Shown: piece by piece, positions 17,045 to 24,916 of the stretch
Numbering within the stretch: position 1 is the first letter of the stretch
Layout: every line of letters begins with the position of its first letter
From: Chryseobacterium hagamense
GTDB taxonomy: Bacteria > Bacteroidota > Bacteroidia > Flavobacteriales > Weeksellaceae
DNA length: 64,000 nucleotides
NCBI RefSeq assembly: GCF_007991455.1
Contig: NZ_BJYJ01000004.1
Span: 186,001-250,000, forward strand
Direction of reading: 5' to 3'
The notes under the pieces: generated by a model
The model's input: the letters and a program-made list of their open reading frames with translations, nothing else
Databases searched by the model: none
What the model was told of the DNA's origin: nothing
Program-made: the position numbers and the translations under genes

Positions 17045-17614
17045 ATGAAGACTTTACAGATCTTGTTTACCGTGTCCATGTTCGTATGGTTCATCACGGA
17101 AATTCTTTACAAAAATATCCTGAAATCCGGTGAAACGGATAAAAAAGGCAAAGACCGGTCTACCCTGAACATTCTCTGGATGGCCATTCCGGGATCTATT
17201 CTGAGTGCTGTTGCAGTTTCATCCCTTATAAGAATTCCGATTTCCGATGAGGTCCTGATTTATTATGCAGGAGCGGCCCTGATATGGACCGGAATTATCT
17301 TAAGGTTTGTCATCATCCGCTCTTTGGGTAAATATTTCACGGTGGATGTCACCATTCGCGAAGACCATAAGATCAAAAGGGAAGGGTTTTACAGGTACAT
17401 CAGGCATCCGTCGTATGCTTTTTCCCTGCTTACTTCGTTAGGGCTTGGTTTATACCTGAATAACTGGCTTTCTCTGGGTTTAGCTTTTACCATTCCTTTT
17501 GTGGCGTTCCTGTACAGGATCAAAGTGGAAGAAAAAGCGCTGATCGAACAGTTCGGTGAAGACTACCTGGAGTACCGGCGAAAAACAAAAAAACTGATTC
17601 CGTTTGTCTATTAA
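17045..17614 (+). CDS. Isoprenylcysteine carboxyl methyltransferase-family (ICMT/PEMT) membrane protein
   Basis: 189-residue polytopic membrane protein with about five hydrophobic segments. The C-terminal half has the ICMT signature: GFYRYIRHPSYAFSL (SAM-binding RHP) and KVEEKALIEQFGEDYLEY RRK. Bacterial members methylate small molecules or lipids; the substrate here is unknown. It lies 41 bases after the 2TM gene on the same strand, so it may belong to the kinase operon. Confidence 0.8.
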   Translation: MKTLQILFTVSMFVWFITEILYKNILKSGETDKKGKDRSTLNILWMAIPGSILSAVAVSSLIRIPISDEVLIYYAGAALIWTGIILRFVIIRSLGKYFTVDVTIREDHKIKREGFYRYIRHPSYAFSLLTSLGLGLYLNNWLSLGLAFTIPFVAFLYRIKVEEKALIEQFGEDYLEYRRKTKKLIPFVY

Positions 17615-17786
17615 CCTGCTATAAGTCCGGTAATCTCCGCTGTAATTTTGCCTTTTACCAGTCTAAAAAGGCAAGTTATGCTTAAAGATTCTGCACGGAA
17701 CTTTATTGAGAAGGATAAATCATATGGTGATGGAGGTTAGTAATAAAGAAAATCTGCCGCCTTCATTTTCCGGTAAAGCGATACCG

Positions 17787-18107
17787 TTAATAACCAAACA
17801 TTTTTTTCCATTTGGTAACTGAGTTTCTGCTGATCTTGAAATGTTTTGCCAGCTGAATGTTGTTCAGTGCATGTTTCTTCTGGTAATCGAGCATTTTCAG
17901 GATGGTAGGCTGATCATAAGATTTAAGCCGCTGATTGGTGGAAAACAGGTCTGAATTGTTTTCGTTAATAATACTGTTGAGGCTGATGACATCCATGATG
18001 TTGATGCTATTTTTTTTCAAAAGTTTTTGACAGAACAAAGCTTTTTCAGGATATTTCATAGAGATCATATCGCTGTAAATCTTCTTGTAGTTCGGAACAT
18101 TTTTCAT
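17787..18107 (-). CDS. Small helix-turn-helix protein
   Basis: 106 residues. The C-terminal third is a transposase-like helix-turn-helix (NIQLAKHFKISRNSVTKWKK). The N-terminal part (YSDMISMKYPEKALFCQKLL) matches, from memory, a protein that in Chryseobacterium usually travels with the neighbour at 18221. No catalytic domain is visible, so it is more likely a regulator than an active transposase. It lies downstream of, and in the same direction as, the lectin genes. Confidence 0.65.
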   Translation of the reverse strand: MKNVPNYKKIYSDMISMKYPEKALFCQKLLKKNSINIMDVISLNSIINENNSDLFSTNQRLKSYDQPTILKMLDYQKKHALNNIQLAKHFKISRNSVTKWKKMFGY

Positions 18108-18146
18108 ACGGAGACGGGATTACGGGGGGTTATATTTTATTTAAAT

Positions 18147-18171
18147 GGCCGGATGATAAAATCATCCGGCA
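18147..18171 (-). terminator. Strong hairpin between the two HTH genes
   Basis: Perfect 10-bp stem (GCCGGATGAT / ATCATCCGGC) with a three-base loop. On the minus strand it follows the 18221 gene and precedes the 18107 start; T-run weak, so it could be a terminator or an attenuator. Confidence 0.5.
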
Positions 18172-18220
18172 CTTGCCTGAATTCGTTATTTCAGATCGGT
18201 GATCTCAACAAAAGGCCGGA

Positions 18221-18649
18221 TTACTTTTTACTCTTCTCAATCCATTTATACAAAGTGGTTTTTGGAATATTATAATCCTGGATGATTTCAAGTTTTGTCT
18301 TCGTATGGCTTTCAAGCAGCTCAAGAATGAAATCGATAATTTCTTTAGTGTAAAGATTTTTACGGAACTGCGGGAGCCCGGAATTTTTAACCTGCTTCAG
18401 CGGATTGCATTCGGAGCTTTTCTGCGGGGAATAAAGGATCAGGTGCTGGCTGTACATCCTGAAGAAATCGTATTCCAGAAGTTTGGACCACCTCAGCAGA
18501 ATGCCTGTCGGGAGTTCTTCGCACTGATACATTTGGTAAACCTGCGCTTCGTTTGCTTTTAAAAAATTGCAGATACGAAGCATACTGATGTCACTTTCAT
18601 CAACCTTTTTTTGAATGATCTTTCCGATGTGGATGTTTTTAAAGTCCAT
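18221..18649 (-). CDS. Helix-turn-helix protein (transposase-like DNA-binding domain)
   Basis: 142 residues starting MDFKNIHIGKIIQKKVDESD. Central FLKANEAQVYQMYQ and LLRWSKLLEYDFFRMYSQHL blocks are characteristic of a flavobacterial family often mislabelled transposase. The C-terminus (EIIQDYNIPKTTLYKWIEKS) is an HTH. It pairs with the 17787 gene. Possible regulator of the lectin locus; unproven. Confidence 0.65.
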   Translation of the reverse strand: MDFKNIHIGKIIQKKVDESDISMLRICNFLKANEAQVYQMYQCEELPTGILLRWSKLLEYDFFRMYSQHLILYSPQKSSECNPLKQVKNSGLPQFRKNLYTKEIIDFILELLESHTKTKLEIIQDYNIPKTTLYKWIEKSKK

Positions 18650-18726
18650 AACGACTATTGGTTTATGTAGACAGATGTGTTTTTATTAAGCGCCCTGTAA
18701 TTTAAGGTACAGGGAGATGGATAATC

Positions 18727-18768
18727 CCGGCAAAGCATAGAGGTCGTCAGGCCTGCGGTCTTTGCCGG
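18727..18768 (-). terminator. Hairpin after the lectin operon
   Basis: CCGGCAAAG (18727-18735) pairs with CTTTGCCGG (18760-18768) just downstream of the second lectin gene on the minus strand. There is no T-run, so it may be a processing or stabilising stem. Confidence 0.4.
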
Positions 18769-18782
18769 AATATATAAGACGG

Positions 18783-19739
18783 TTATTGCTGGAACTCTAT
18801 GATAAATGCATTGACATAACCGTTATTTGCAGGAAAATCGTTCCAGAGGTGATAGCTGGTATAACCGTTATAGGTTTTTGTTCCTGCTGCATTTTTTTCA
18901 TAGGTATGAACAAATCCTTCTCCTGAACCCGCATTATTGGGTTCACCATTTGCAAACCAGCCGGATTTTTTTACGGCGTTTGTCCCTCCGGCGGAATAGT
19001 CATGAACAGGCTGTTCGCCGCTGATCCATTTTTCTTCCGGATCGGGCGTAAGGGCAGCCCCGGCATACCAGGAAAACTTGACAAAGCCGATCCATGCTTT
19101 TTGGGTATTAAAAACGGAATTGTTTAGCAGGTTCTGTTCTACATATTGCCATTCGGCATCGGAAGCGAAGGTAGCCAGGTAACCACCCATATTTTTGGCG
19201 GCATTGTAGGCATCAAACCAGCTGATTGCAGTAGATCCCGAATAAGCCGTATAGGAATGGCCGTTGCTGCTGTACGAGATACTGGCAACTTTGGTATAGG
19301 TATGTCCTCCCGCCGAAACGGTTTGCGGAGCAGAAGCGGCGGTTGCTGTTTTACTTGGAATATATCCTAAAATATTCGGATCCACTGTGGTAGAATAGCT
19401 GATAACGGTCGTATTAACCGATTTACCCATGCTTTTCCATACGCTACCATTAAAATAATAACACCCCGGAGCGGTAATATCGGCGGTTTTGGTATCGGTA
19501 GATGAAGGAACGGAAGTTACATATACCATGGCTCCGGTTTGGGCTGCCGCATACTGATTTCCTGCATTTTTTATCTGGTCACCGGTAAGCCGCGGTATCA
19601 TTATTCCTTCTGAAGTGCTTCCGTCGGCCTTAAGAGCTTTTACATCCAACGTCGCATCAGGTGCTGTATTTGCAATACCAATCTGGGAAAAAGCGAGACT
19701 CTGAATTGCCAGGAAAATCAGGCATAATTTTTTTCTCAT
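18783..19739 (-). CDS. Exported C-type-lectin-like domain protein, copy 2
   Basis: 318 residues with a signal peptide ending LAFSQ. It then has the Bacteroidota surface-protein start GIANTAPDATLDVKA and MIPRLTGDQIKNAG, a linker, and a C-terminal C-type lectin-like fold (about 175-318): YLATFASDAEWQYVEQNL, WIGFVKFSWYAG, GEPNNAGSGEGFVHT and LWNDFPANNGY. The GEPNN and WND motifs are the calcium/sugar-binding loops of the fold. It lies 16 bases downstream of a close paralogue. A carbohydrate- or host-binding surface role is inferred. Confidence 0.85.
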   Translation of the reverse strand: MRKKLCLIFLAIQSLAFSQIGIANTAPDATLDVKALKADGSTSEGIMIPRLTGDQIKNAGNQYAAAQTGAMVYVTSVPSSTDTKTADITAPGCYYFNGSVWKSMGKSVNTTVISYSTTVDPNILGYIPSKTATAASAPQTVSAGGHTYTKVASISYSSNGHSYTAYSGSTAISWFDAYNAAKNMGGYLATFASDAEWQYVEQNLLNNSVFNTQKAWIGFVKFSWYAGAALTPDPEEKWISGEQPVHDYSAGGTNAVKKSGWFANGEPNNAGSGEGFVHTYEKNAAGTKTYNGYTSYHLWNDFPANNGYVNAFIIEFQQ

Positions 19740-19755
19740 ATTCTTATGTATTGGG

Positions 19756-20712
19756 TTATTGTTGGAATTCTACAATGAATCCTGAAACATTTGTCGTATT
19801 TGCGACAACGTCATTCCAAAGATGGGTTGAGGTATAGCCATTATAGGTTTTGCTGGCATCATTTTTCTTCAGGGTCTGTACAAATCCTTCGGAACCTCCG
19901 GCATTGTTGGGTTCTCCGGAGCCGAACCAGTTGGATTTTCGTACGGCTGATGTTCCTCCTGCAGAATAATCGTGTAGCGGCTGTTCTCCGGTAATCCATT
20001 TTTCTTCCGGATCCGGAGTCAGGGCAGCCCCTGCGAACCATGAAAATTTAGCAAACCCGATCCATGCATACTGGGTATTGAAAGCTGTCGCATTCAGGAG
20101 ATTGGTTTCTACATATTGCCATTCCGCATCATTGGTAAAGGTGGCAAGATAAGCTCCCATATTCTTGGCAGCGTTATAAGCATTGTACCAGGAAACTCCT
20201 GCAGCAGAAGCAGCATATGCCGCATAAGAATGTCCGTTGTAAATAGCAGTACCTGTTCTGGTACAGGTAACGCCGTTTACGGTAAGGGTAGCCGGGGCAT
20301 TGGTGGCAGCGGTTGCGGTGGTGCTGGGAACATAGCCCAAAATATTAGGATCGATAACGGTACTGATACTGAGAGTCGTGGTGGTACTTTGGGCCCCCAT
20401 TCCGTTCCAGACGCTCCCGTCGAAGTAATAATATCCGGGCGCGGTAATGTTTACCGTTTTTGCGGACGACGTTGTGGGTGTTGAGGTAGCATAGACAATA
20501 ACGCCTATCTGAGCCGCAGTATACCTGGAATCGGCACTCAGAATCTGATCTCCAGTCAATCTTGGGGCAATAACCCCTTCAGGAGAAGTACCGTCGGTAT
20601 TTTTTGCAGTAACATCCAGCGTGGCTTTCGGATTCTGATTGTTAATCCCCACCTGTGAGTATATGGCAACAGATAAAGTAAGGGAGGCCATTGTCAGTAA
20701 TTTTTTTTTCAT
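19756..20712 (-). CDS. Exported C-type-lectin-like domain protein, copy 1
   Basis: Same length and architecture as the downstream copy: signal peptide (MKKKLLTMASLTLSVAIYSQ), GINNQNPKATLDVTAKN, APRLTGDQILSADSRY, then the lectin fold with YLATFTNDAEWQYVETNLL, AWIGFAKFSWFAG, GEPNNAGGSEGF and HLWNDVVAN. Divergence from copy 2 is concentrated in the linker. The start is only 28 bases from the left inverted repeat of the putative invertible segment (20741). No outward promoter is visible in the current orientation, so the operon may be switched off in this sequence. Confidence 0.87.
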   Translation of the reverse strand: MKKKLLTMASLTLSVAIYSQVGINNQNPKATLDVTAKNTDGTSPEGVIAPRLTGDQILSADSRYTAAQIGVIVYATSTPTTSSAKTVNITAPGYYYFDGSVWNGMGAQSTTTTLSISTVIDPNILGYVPSTTATAATNAPATLTVNGVTCTRTGTAIYNGHSYAAYAASAAGVSWYNAYNAAKNMGAYLATFTNDAEWQYVETNLLNATAFNTQYAWIGFAKFSWFAGAALTPDPEEKWITGEQPLHDYSAGGTSAVRKSNWFGSGEPNNAGGSEGFVQTLKKNDASKTYNGYTSTHLWNDVVANTTNVSGFIVEFQQ

Positions 20713-20740
20713 TGCGTGAACTAATTATGGTTAGAGTAGT

Positions 20741-20762
20741 TAATTAGTCTATTACAGACTAA
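20741..20762 (+). repeat. Left 22-bp inverted repeat (recombination site)
   Basis: Exact reverse complement of 20952-20973. Its core is two 7-bp arms around an asymmetric 5-bp centre (TTAGTCT-GTAAT-AGACTAA when read on the minus strand). That is the classical tyrosine-recombinase core: inverted binding arms and a crossover spacer. Confidence 0.8.
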
Positions 20763-20916
20763 TGTGGATTTGGATGTTATTATATATGAATACTTTAATT
20801 TTGTATAGAAAGGCATTTGTACATTTGGTGTATGATCATGTGCAGAATTTAGGTTATATTATTTTTTCAATTTAAAGCTGCAATCTTGTATTTTACAATA
20901 ATTTAATAAACCCTAC

Positions 20917-20946
20917 TTGTTTATTTTAATTTAATTATTACCTTTG
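20917..20946 (+). promoter_or_regulatory. Promoter inside the invertible segment, currently facing the recombinase
   Basis: TTG (20917-20919), 19-base spacer, TACCTTTG (20939-20946), ending six bases from the right repeat. Transcription would start in the repeat and reach the recombinase ATG at 21017. Inverting the segment would place it just inside the left repeat, facing the lectin start about 50 bases on. Confidence 0.65.
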
Positions 20947-20951
20947 CATTG

Positions 20952-20973
20952 TTAGTCTGTAATAGACTAATTA
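20952..20973 (+). repeat. Right 22-bp inverted repeat (recombination site)
   Basis: TTAGTCT-GTAAT-AGACTAA plus TTA, identical over 22 bp to the reverse complement of 20741-20762. It lies 43 bases upstream of the recombinase ATG. Confidence 0.8.
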
Positions 20974-21016
20974 TTTGTACTATTTTTGGGAAATTAATTT
21001 AATATTTTCAATTCCC

Positions 21017-22267
21017 ATGGTTATCACTTTTTTTTTAAAGCCGGAAAAATTATCAGAGAAATACAGGATCTGTCTTTCCGTTGTTGCTGCTTTTTCTCAA
21101 AAGCCATTTATCTGCGAAATGCCTTTTATGATCACAAAAGAGGATTGGGATGAGCAGAAACAGCGTCCTTTCAATATTTATCTGAAGAAATACAAGATCA
21201 TTTATGATCATCTGAATACGGTAAGAATTCAGGTGGTCCCGCTTGTTGCCAAAGCCTGTAAAAACGGGAAAAGATTGTCGTTCAAAGGGCTTACCCGGGA
21301 AATAAGGAAAATATGTTCCTGCGGGAAAAAGGAATATGCTGAAGGGTCGCTGCTTGACATGATGAAATCATACCTGGAGGAGAAGGGCGGGACGATATGC
21401 CTTTCCACCTACAGAAGATACAGGGTATTCATACGGATGGTTGAAATGTTTGAAGGTTTTATAGTCAGGCATATTTCCATTGCTGAGATTGATCCGGAGC
21501 TCATCGGCCGCTTTTGTCAGTTCGGAAAAGAGGAAAATTATACCCAGAGTACCATCAGCAGGACCATCGAGTTCATTAAAACCGTTCTCAATCATGCGGA
21601 GCGGAAAGGAATCCTCACCAGCGTAAGGCAGCTGGAAGTGCCTAAAGTAAAGAACGTAAAAAAGGTAATGATCCTTACCGAAGAAGAAATCAGCCGGGTT
21701 GCAGAAGCGGAGATCCCGGAAAAACTTCAGCGTGCAAGAGACTGGCTGCTAATCAGCTGCTATACCGGACAGAGGATTTCGGATTTTATGCATTTTAATG
21801 CCGGACAGCTTACGGAGATCGGAGGAAAGCAGTGTCTGTCATTTATACAGAAAAAAACCCGTAAGGAAATTGTACTGCCTCTTCATCCTGAAGTATTGAA
21901 TATCCTGAACAAATACGGCAACTCGTTTCCGGAACCCCTGGACACAACGCTGTATAACAGGCATATTAAAAAGATTGCTGCATTAGCCGGCATCAGCGAT
22001 TATGTAAAAGTGCGGAAGAGGGTAGGGTTCAGGGGAAAGGATATGCAGGTGGAAAAATGGCAGAGCATGACCAGCCATATCGGAAGAAGAAGTTTTGCCT
22101 CCAACTTTTATGGCCAGATCCCGACTCCTTTGCTGATGCAGGCCACCGGACACAGTACCGAACATATGTTTTTAAACTACATCAATTCCGTTCACTACGA
22201 TAGGGTAGTAAGCCTGGGCAATTATTTTGAGCAGTTGTATGCTTCACGGAATATGGCCCGTCCATAG
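21017..22267 (+). CDS. Tyrosine site-specific recombinase (candidate DNA invertase)
   Basis: 416 residues from ATG 21017; an upstream TTG at 20975 is in frame but would start at the repeat and add a non-family N-terminus. There is an arm-type N-domain (about 5-90), a SAM-like core-binding domain (about 105-200), and a catalytic domain. All active-site residues are present: Arg253 (CYTGQRISDF), a Lys in QKKTRKE, His354 and Arg357 (SHIGRR), His379 (ATGHSTEH), and nucleophile Tyr388 (FLNYIN). It resembles the flavobacterial integrases that flip promoters or shuffle surface genes. Immediately beside paired core sites and lectin genes, inversion of 20741-20973 is its most likely job. Confidence 0.88.
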   Translation: MVITFFLKPEKLSEKYRICLSVVAAFSQKPFICEMPFMITKEDWDEQKQRPFNIYLKKYKIIYDHLNTVRIQVVPLVAKACKNGKRLSFKGLTREIRKICSCGKKEYAEGSLLDMMKSYLEEKGGTICLSTYRRYRVFIRMVEMFEGFIVRHISIAEIDPELIGRFCQFGKEENYTQSTISRTIEFIKTVLNHAERKGILTSVRQLEVPKVKNVKKVMILTEEEISRVAEAEIPEKLQRARDWLLISCYTGQRISDFMHFNAGQLTEIGGKQCLSFIQKKTRKEIVLPLHPEVLNILNKYGNSFPEPLDTTLYNRHIKKIAALAGISDYVKVRKRVGFRGKDMQVEKWQSMTSHIGRRSFASNFYGQIPTPLLMQATGHSTEHMFLNYINSVHYDRVVSLGNYFEQLYASRNMARP

Positions 22268-22339
22268 CATTCTTTTAGGATGACCAGAGCATAAGGAAGG
22301 TTTTCAGGCTAACATATTTTCCGTAAAACATCTTGTTCT

Positions 22340-22411
22340 ACGGTTCAGTCTCCATATTCTACCGTTCGGTGATATAAAATTGATCTGAGACTGTTTACTG
22401 TGCTACATTTG
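22340..22411 (+). promoter_or_regulatory. LytTR-type operator and promoter, 2TM-2TM-LytTR operon
   Basis: ACGGTTCAG (22340-22348) and ACCGTTCGG (22361-22369) are 21 bp apart; TACATTTG (22404-22411) begins 43 bp after the second box. The operon it precedes ends with the LytTR regulator itself, implying autoregulation. Confidence 0.7.
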
Positions 22412-22451
22412 TATCAACAAAAACAAACAATTCATCTTTAAAACAAAAAAT

Positions 22452-22745
22452 ATGGAAACGTATATCAACAAAGAAACACAGGCTTACGAAAAAGCATCAA
22501 GAAGAGTAAAAGAACTGAAAGGGTTCTACGGAAATCTTACTTCCTACGTTCTGGTCATTTCCTTTTTGGTGATCCTGAACATTCTTACTTCTCCGGGATA
22601 CCTATGGTTTATATGGCCGATGATGGGCTGGGGAATCGGTGTTGCCGCCCATGCTGCCGGTACTTTCGGAATCGGGAAAGACTGGGAAGAACGTAAGATC
22701 AAAGAGCTGATGAACGAAGAAAGAAAGAGCACAAAAACTTTATAA
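22452..22745 (+). CDS. 2TM-domain membrane protein
   Basis: 97 residues: EKASRRVKELKGFYGN, two hydrophobic segments with a TSPGYLWFIWPMMGWGIG hinge, and KDWEERKIKELMNEE. Very similar to the C-terminal domain of the kinase at 15371, suggesting duplication or fusion within one signalling module. First gene of the operon under the third LytTR site; next gene 29 bases on. Confidence 0.8.
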   Translation: METYINKETQAYEKASRRVKELKGFYGNLTSYVLVISFLVILNILTSPGYLWFIWPMMGWGIGVAAHAAGTFGIGKDWEERKIKELMNEERKSTKTL

Positions 22746-22774
22746 TCAATTCATAAACTTAAAAATATAATACA

Positions 22775-23050
22775 ATGGACTACAATCAGGCACAACAAAG
22801 GGTAAAAGATCTTAAAAAATTCTACAAAAGCGTTTTATGGTTCTTTATCGTCGCTTTTATTATTTTTTTCAATAATATTTTTGAAAAAGGAATTTTTGAT
22901 TTTTCATTCAGGGACGGATCTGTACTTCTGGCAATCTGGGGGATTATCCTTACGGTGAAAGCGGTAAAACTCTTCCTGCTGGATTCCGGATGGGAGAAGG
23001 GCATCATCGAAAAAGAGATGGCAAAATCAAAACAGCCGGTCAAATTTTAA
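22775..23050 (+). CDS. 2TM-domain membrane protein, divergent
   Basis: 91 residues with the family start (AQQRVKDLKKFYKS) and two hydrophobic segments, ending SGWEKGIIEKEMAKS. The hinge is shorter and lacks the GWGIG block of its neighbour. Middle gene of the 2TM-2TM-LytTR operon. Confidence 0.75.
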   Translation: MDYNQAQQRVKDLKKFYKSVLWFFIVAFIIFFNNIFEKGIFDFSFRDGSVLLAIWGIILTVKAVKLFLLDSGWEKGIIEKEMAKSKQPVKF

Positions 23051-23106
23051 AAACGGTAAATTTTGTTTATTTTTATCCGGAATTTTAAAACTGAATCGGG
23101 AAACCC

Positions 23107-23850
23107 ATGATTAAGACAGTAATTATCGAAGACGAAAAGCCGGCTTCAAGGAAATTGGAAAGAATGCTCAGTGAATTTTCTGATATCAAATTGGTTGCCA
23201 AAATAGAATCCGTAGAGGAGGGCATCGGATGGTTTTCGGCAAATGAACACCCGCAGCTGATTTTTTCAGATATTGTGCTGGGAGACGGCCTGTCATTCGA
23301 TATTTTTGAGAAAGTGCGGACCAAAGCGTTTATTATCTATACGACTGCGTTCGACCAATATACCCTGAAGGCTTTCAAGCTGAACAGCATCGATTACCTG
23401 CTGAAGCCGATCCTGGATGAAGATCTTGCTGCTGCAGTGGAAAAATTCAAATCTTTCATTCCTTCAGAAAGTGCGGTTAATTCTCAGGAGATTAAGCAGT
23501 TGATTAAGAAAGATAAATCCACGCTCTCCAGAATTCTGGTAAAAATAGGATATAACCTGAAAATCGTACAGACGCAGGAAGTAAGTTGCTTTTTCAGCGA
23601 AAATAAAATCGTTTACCTGCAGACCAAGGAACGGACTTATCCATCCGATTTCACGCTGGACGAACTGGAAGAGGTACTGGACGAAAAAAAATTCTTCCGG
23701 GCAAACCGGCAGTTTATCATCAATTCCGATTACATCAAAAATATTCATACTTCCCCCAATTACAAAGTGGAACTGGAGTTTCAGCCGCAGGAAGAAATCA
23801 CCGTCAGCAGAGAGAGGGTAAAGGATTTTAAAGACTGGCTGGTAAGCTAA
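23107..23850 (+). CDS. LytTR-family response regulator
   Basis: 247 residues. Receiver domain (1-120) with acidic pocket Glu8/Asp9, phospho-acceptor Asp55 (IFSDIVLGDG), Thr80 and Lys100 (YLLKP). A LytTR DNA-binding domain (about 145-247) carries VSCFFSENKIVYLQT, FFRANRQFIINSDYI and VSRERVKDFKDWL. The third gene of an operon whose promoter has the 21-bp-spaced LytTR boxes also seen at 6226 and 15283. Likely phosphorylated by the LytS-like kinase at 15371 and the probable activator of all three promoters. Confidence 0.92.
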   Translation: MIKTVIIEDEKPASRKLERMLSEFSDIKLVAKIESVEEGIGWFSANEHPQLIFSDIVLGDGLSFDIFEKVRTKAFIIYTTAFDQYTLKAFKLNSIDYLLKPILDEDLAAAVEKFKSFIPSESAVNSQEIKQLIKKDKSTLSRILVKIGYNLKIVQTQEVSCFFSENKIVYLQTKERTYPSDFTLDELEEVLDEKKFFRANRQFIINSDYIKNIHTSPNYKVELEFQPQEEITVSRERVKDFKDWLVS

Positions 23851-23907
23851 TCTGGATTATTTATTGTTATCAATTATCATTCATAACTCATCATTAATGA
23901 CTCATAA

Positions 23908-24804
23908 CTACTTATAGTCGATACGGTTAGATTCCGTGTCTTCAAGCTGTTGTAGAATAGATTTCGGTATTTCATCGCTGTCGATCGGGAAGCTGATGGA
24001 ATCGGTAACGAATGTTCTCCGGTCTGCTTTCTGAAAGATTTCAAAAAGGGCAATCGGTTCCTGATTGAAACTGATACACGTACTTATAAAATGCAATTCA
24101 TGGAGCTTATATTCTGGATTCTTCAGCTTTTCCTTGATATCTTTTATCCTTGAGATAAAATGCCGCTGCCGGATGAAGGTATTGCTGTTCATGATGATGA
24201 AAACATAGTCTGAATAAGCGGTAACCTTCCCGAAATACTTGTGACGGTCGCCGCCGCTTCGCTCGATGAAATACTCGCCGGTGGTTTCCGATCTGTAGAT
24301 TTCCGTAGCGGAACGCCAGATCCGGTTGTCTTTTATTTGGGACGGATTTTCCGGAAGATTCCGGTTATAGGAATACCAGCAGCCCACCAGGCGGTCCAGC
24401 AGATCCGTATTCTGCCTGACGTTGTTCATCTCAATCCGCAAATCATTAAAATTAAAGGATTCCGTATTTGAATTGATGAAATCGATATAATTTGAGTAGC
24501 CCAATACTTTTACGATCACACTCAGTTTCGCAAGATTCGGCTTGCTGAGAACGGCATTTTTATTCTGGCTGGATTTTTTTAATTTATTGATAATCAAATG
24601 TTCATAAAGATAGTTCGATCCCAGGAGATCGGGCTTTTTCTTAATTCTTTTTTCTTTCCATTCTTTGATGATCAAATCGTTGAGTTCAGCAGCGATATAA
24701 GACCACTCCGTTTTTGAAACATCTTCCCACCGGTTCTTCTTCAGGAACTGCATGCTCAGAAAATTCATCAGCTTTTCAAGATGCAGGAGATCTTCTCTTG
24801 TCAT
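23908..24804 (-). CDS. Conserved cytoplasmic protein of unknown function
   Basis: 298 residues without signal peptide or membrane segment. The N-terminal 100 residues are basic and helical (WKEKRIKKKPDLLGSNYLYE); a central part reads VGCWYSYNRNLPENPSQIKD and GEYFIERSGGDRHKYFGK. The C-terminus (HELHFISTCISFNQEPIALF) looks beta-rich. I do not recognise the family. Single gene, convergent with the LytTR gene. Confidence 0.65.
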   Translation of the reverse strand: MTREDLLHLEKLMNFLSMQFLKKNRWEDVSKTEWSYIAAELNDLIIKEWKEKRIKKKPDLLGSNYLYEHLIINKLKKSSQNKNAVLSKPNLAKLSVIVKVLGYSNYIDFINSNTESFNFNDLRIEMNNVRQNTDLLDRLVGCWYSYNRNLPENPSQIKDNRIWRSATEIYRSETTGEYFIERSGGDRHKYFGKVTAYSDYVFIIMNSNTFIRQRHFISRIKDIKEKLKNPEYKLHELHFISTCISFNQEPIALFEIFQKADRRTFVTDSISFPIDSDEIPKSILQQLEDTESNRIDYK

Positions 24805-24916
24805 TTTGGTTTATTTAAGACGAATATAAGATTAATTTAAAACTAAATAATGCCCTGTTAAGACTTTTATATTTTAAAATCAAATGATATTTGAATAGAA
24901 ACTAAAAGTTGACACA

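Larger units (their letters stand above)
20713..21016. other. Putative invertible promoter region
   Basis: About 300 bases without a gene between divergent lectin and recombinase genes. It contains perfect 22-bp inverted repeats (20741-20762 and 20952-20973) and a 189-bp AT-rich interior. The interior holds one well-formed promoter (20917-20946) facing right. I found no CAAAnnTA (left-facing -7) in the interior or between the left repeat and the lectin start. Confidence 0.7.

Noticed and set aside
17787..18649. Active transposon from the two transposase-like HTH proteins
   Set aside because: No DDE or other catalytic motif, no terminal inverted repeats, and both are short.
20741..20973. The 22-bp inverted repeats as ends of an insertion sequence
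   Set aside because: The 189-bp interior has no transposase or ORF, and the repeat core (7-5-7 with asymmetric centre) fits a recombinase site beside an intact tyrosine recombinase.
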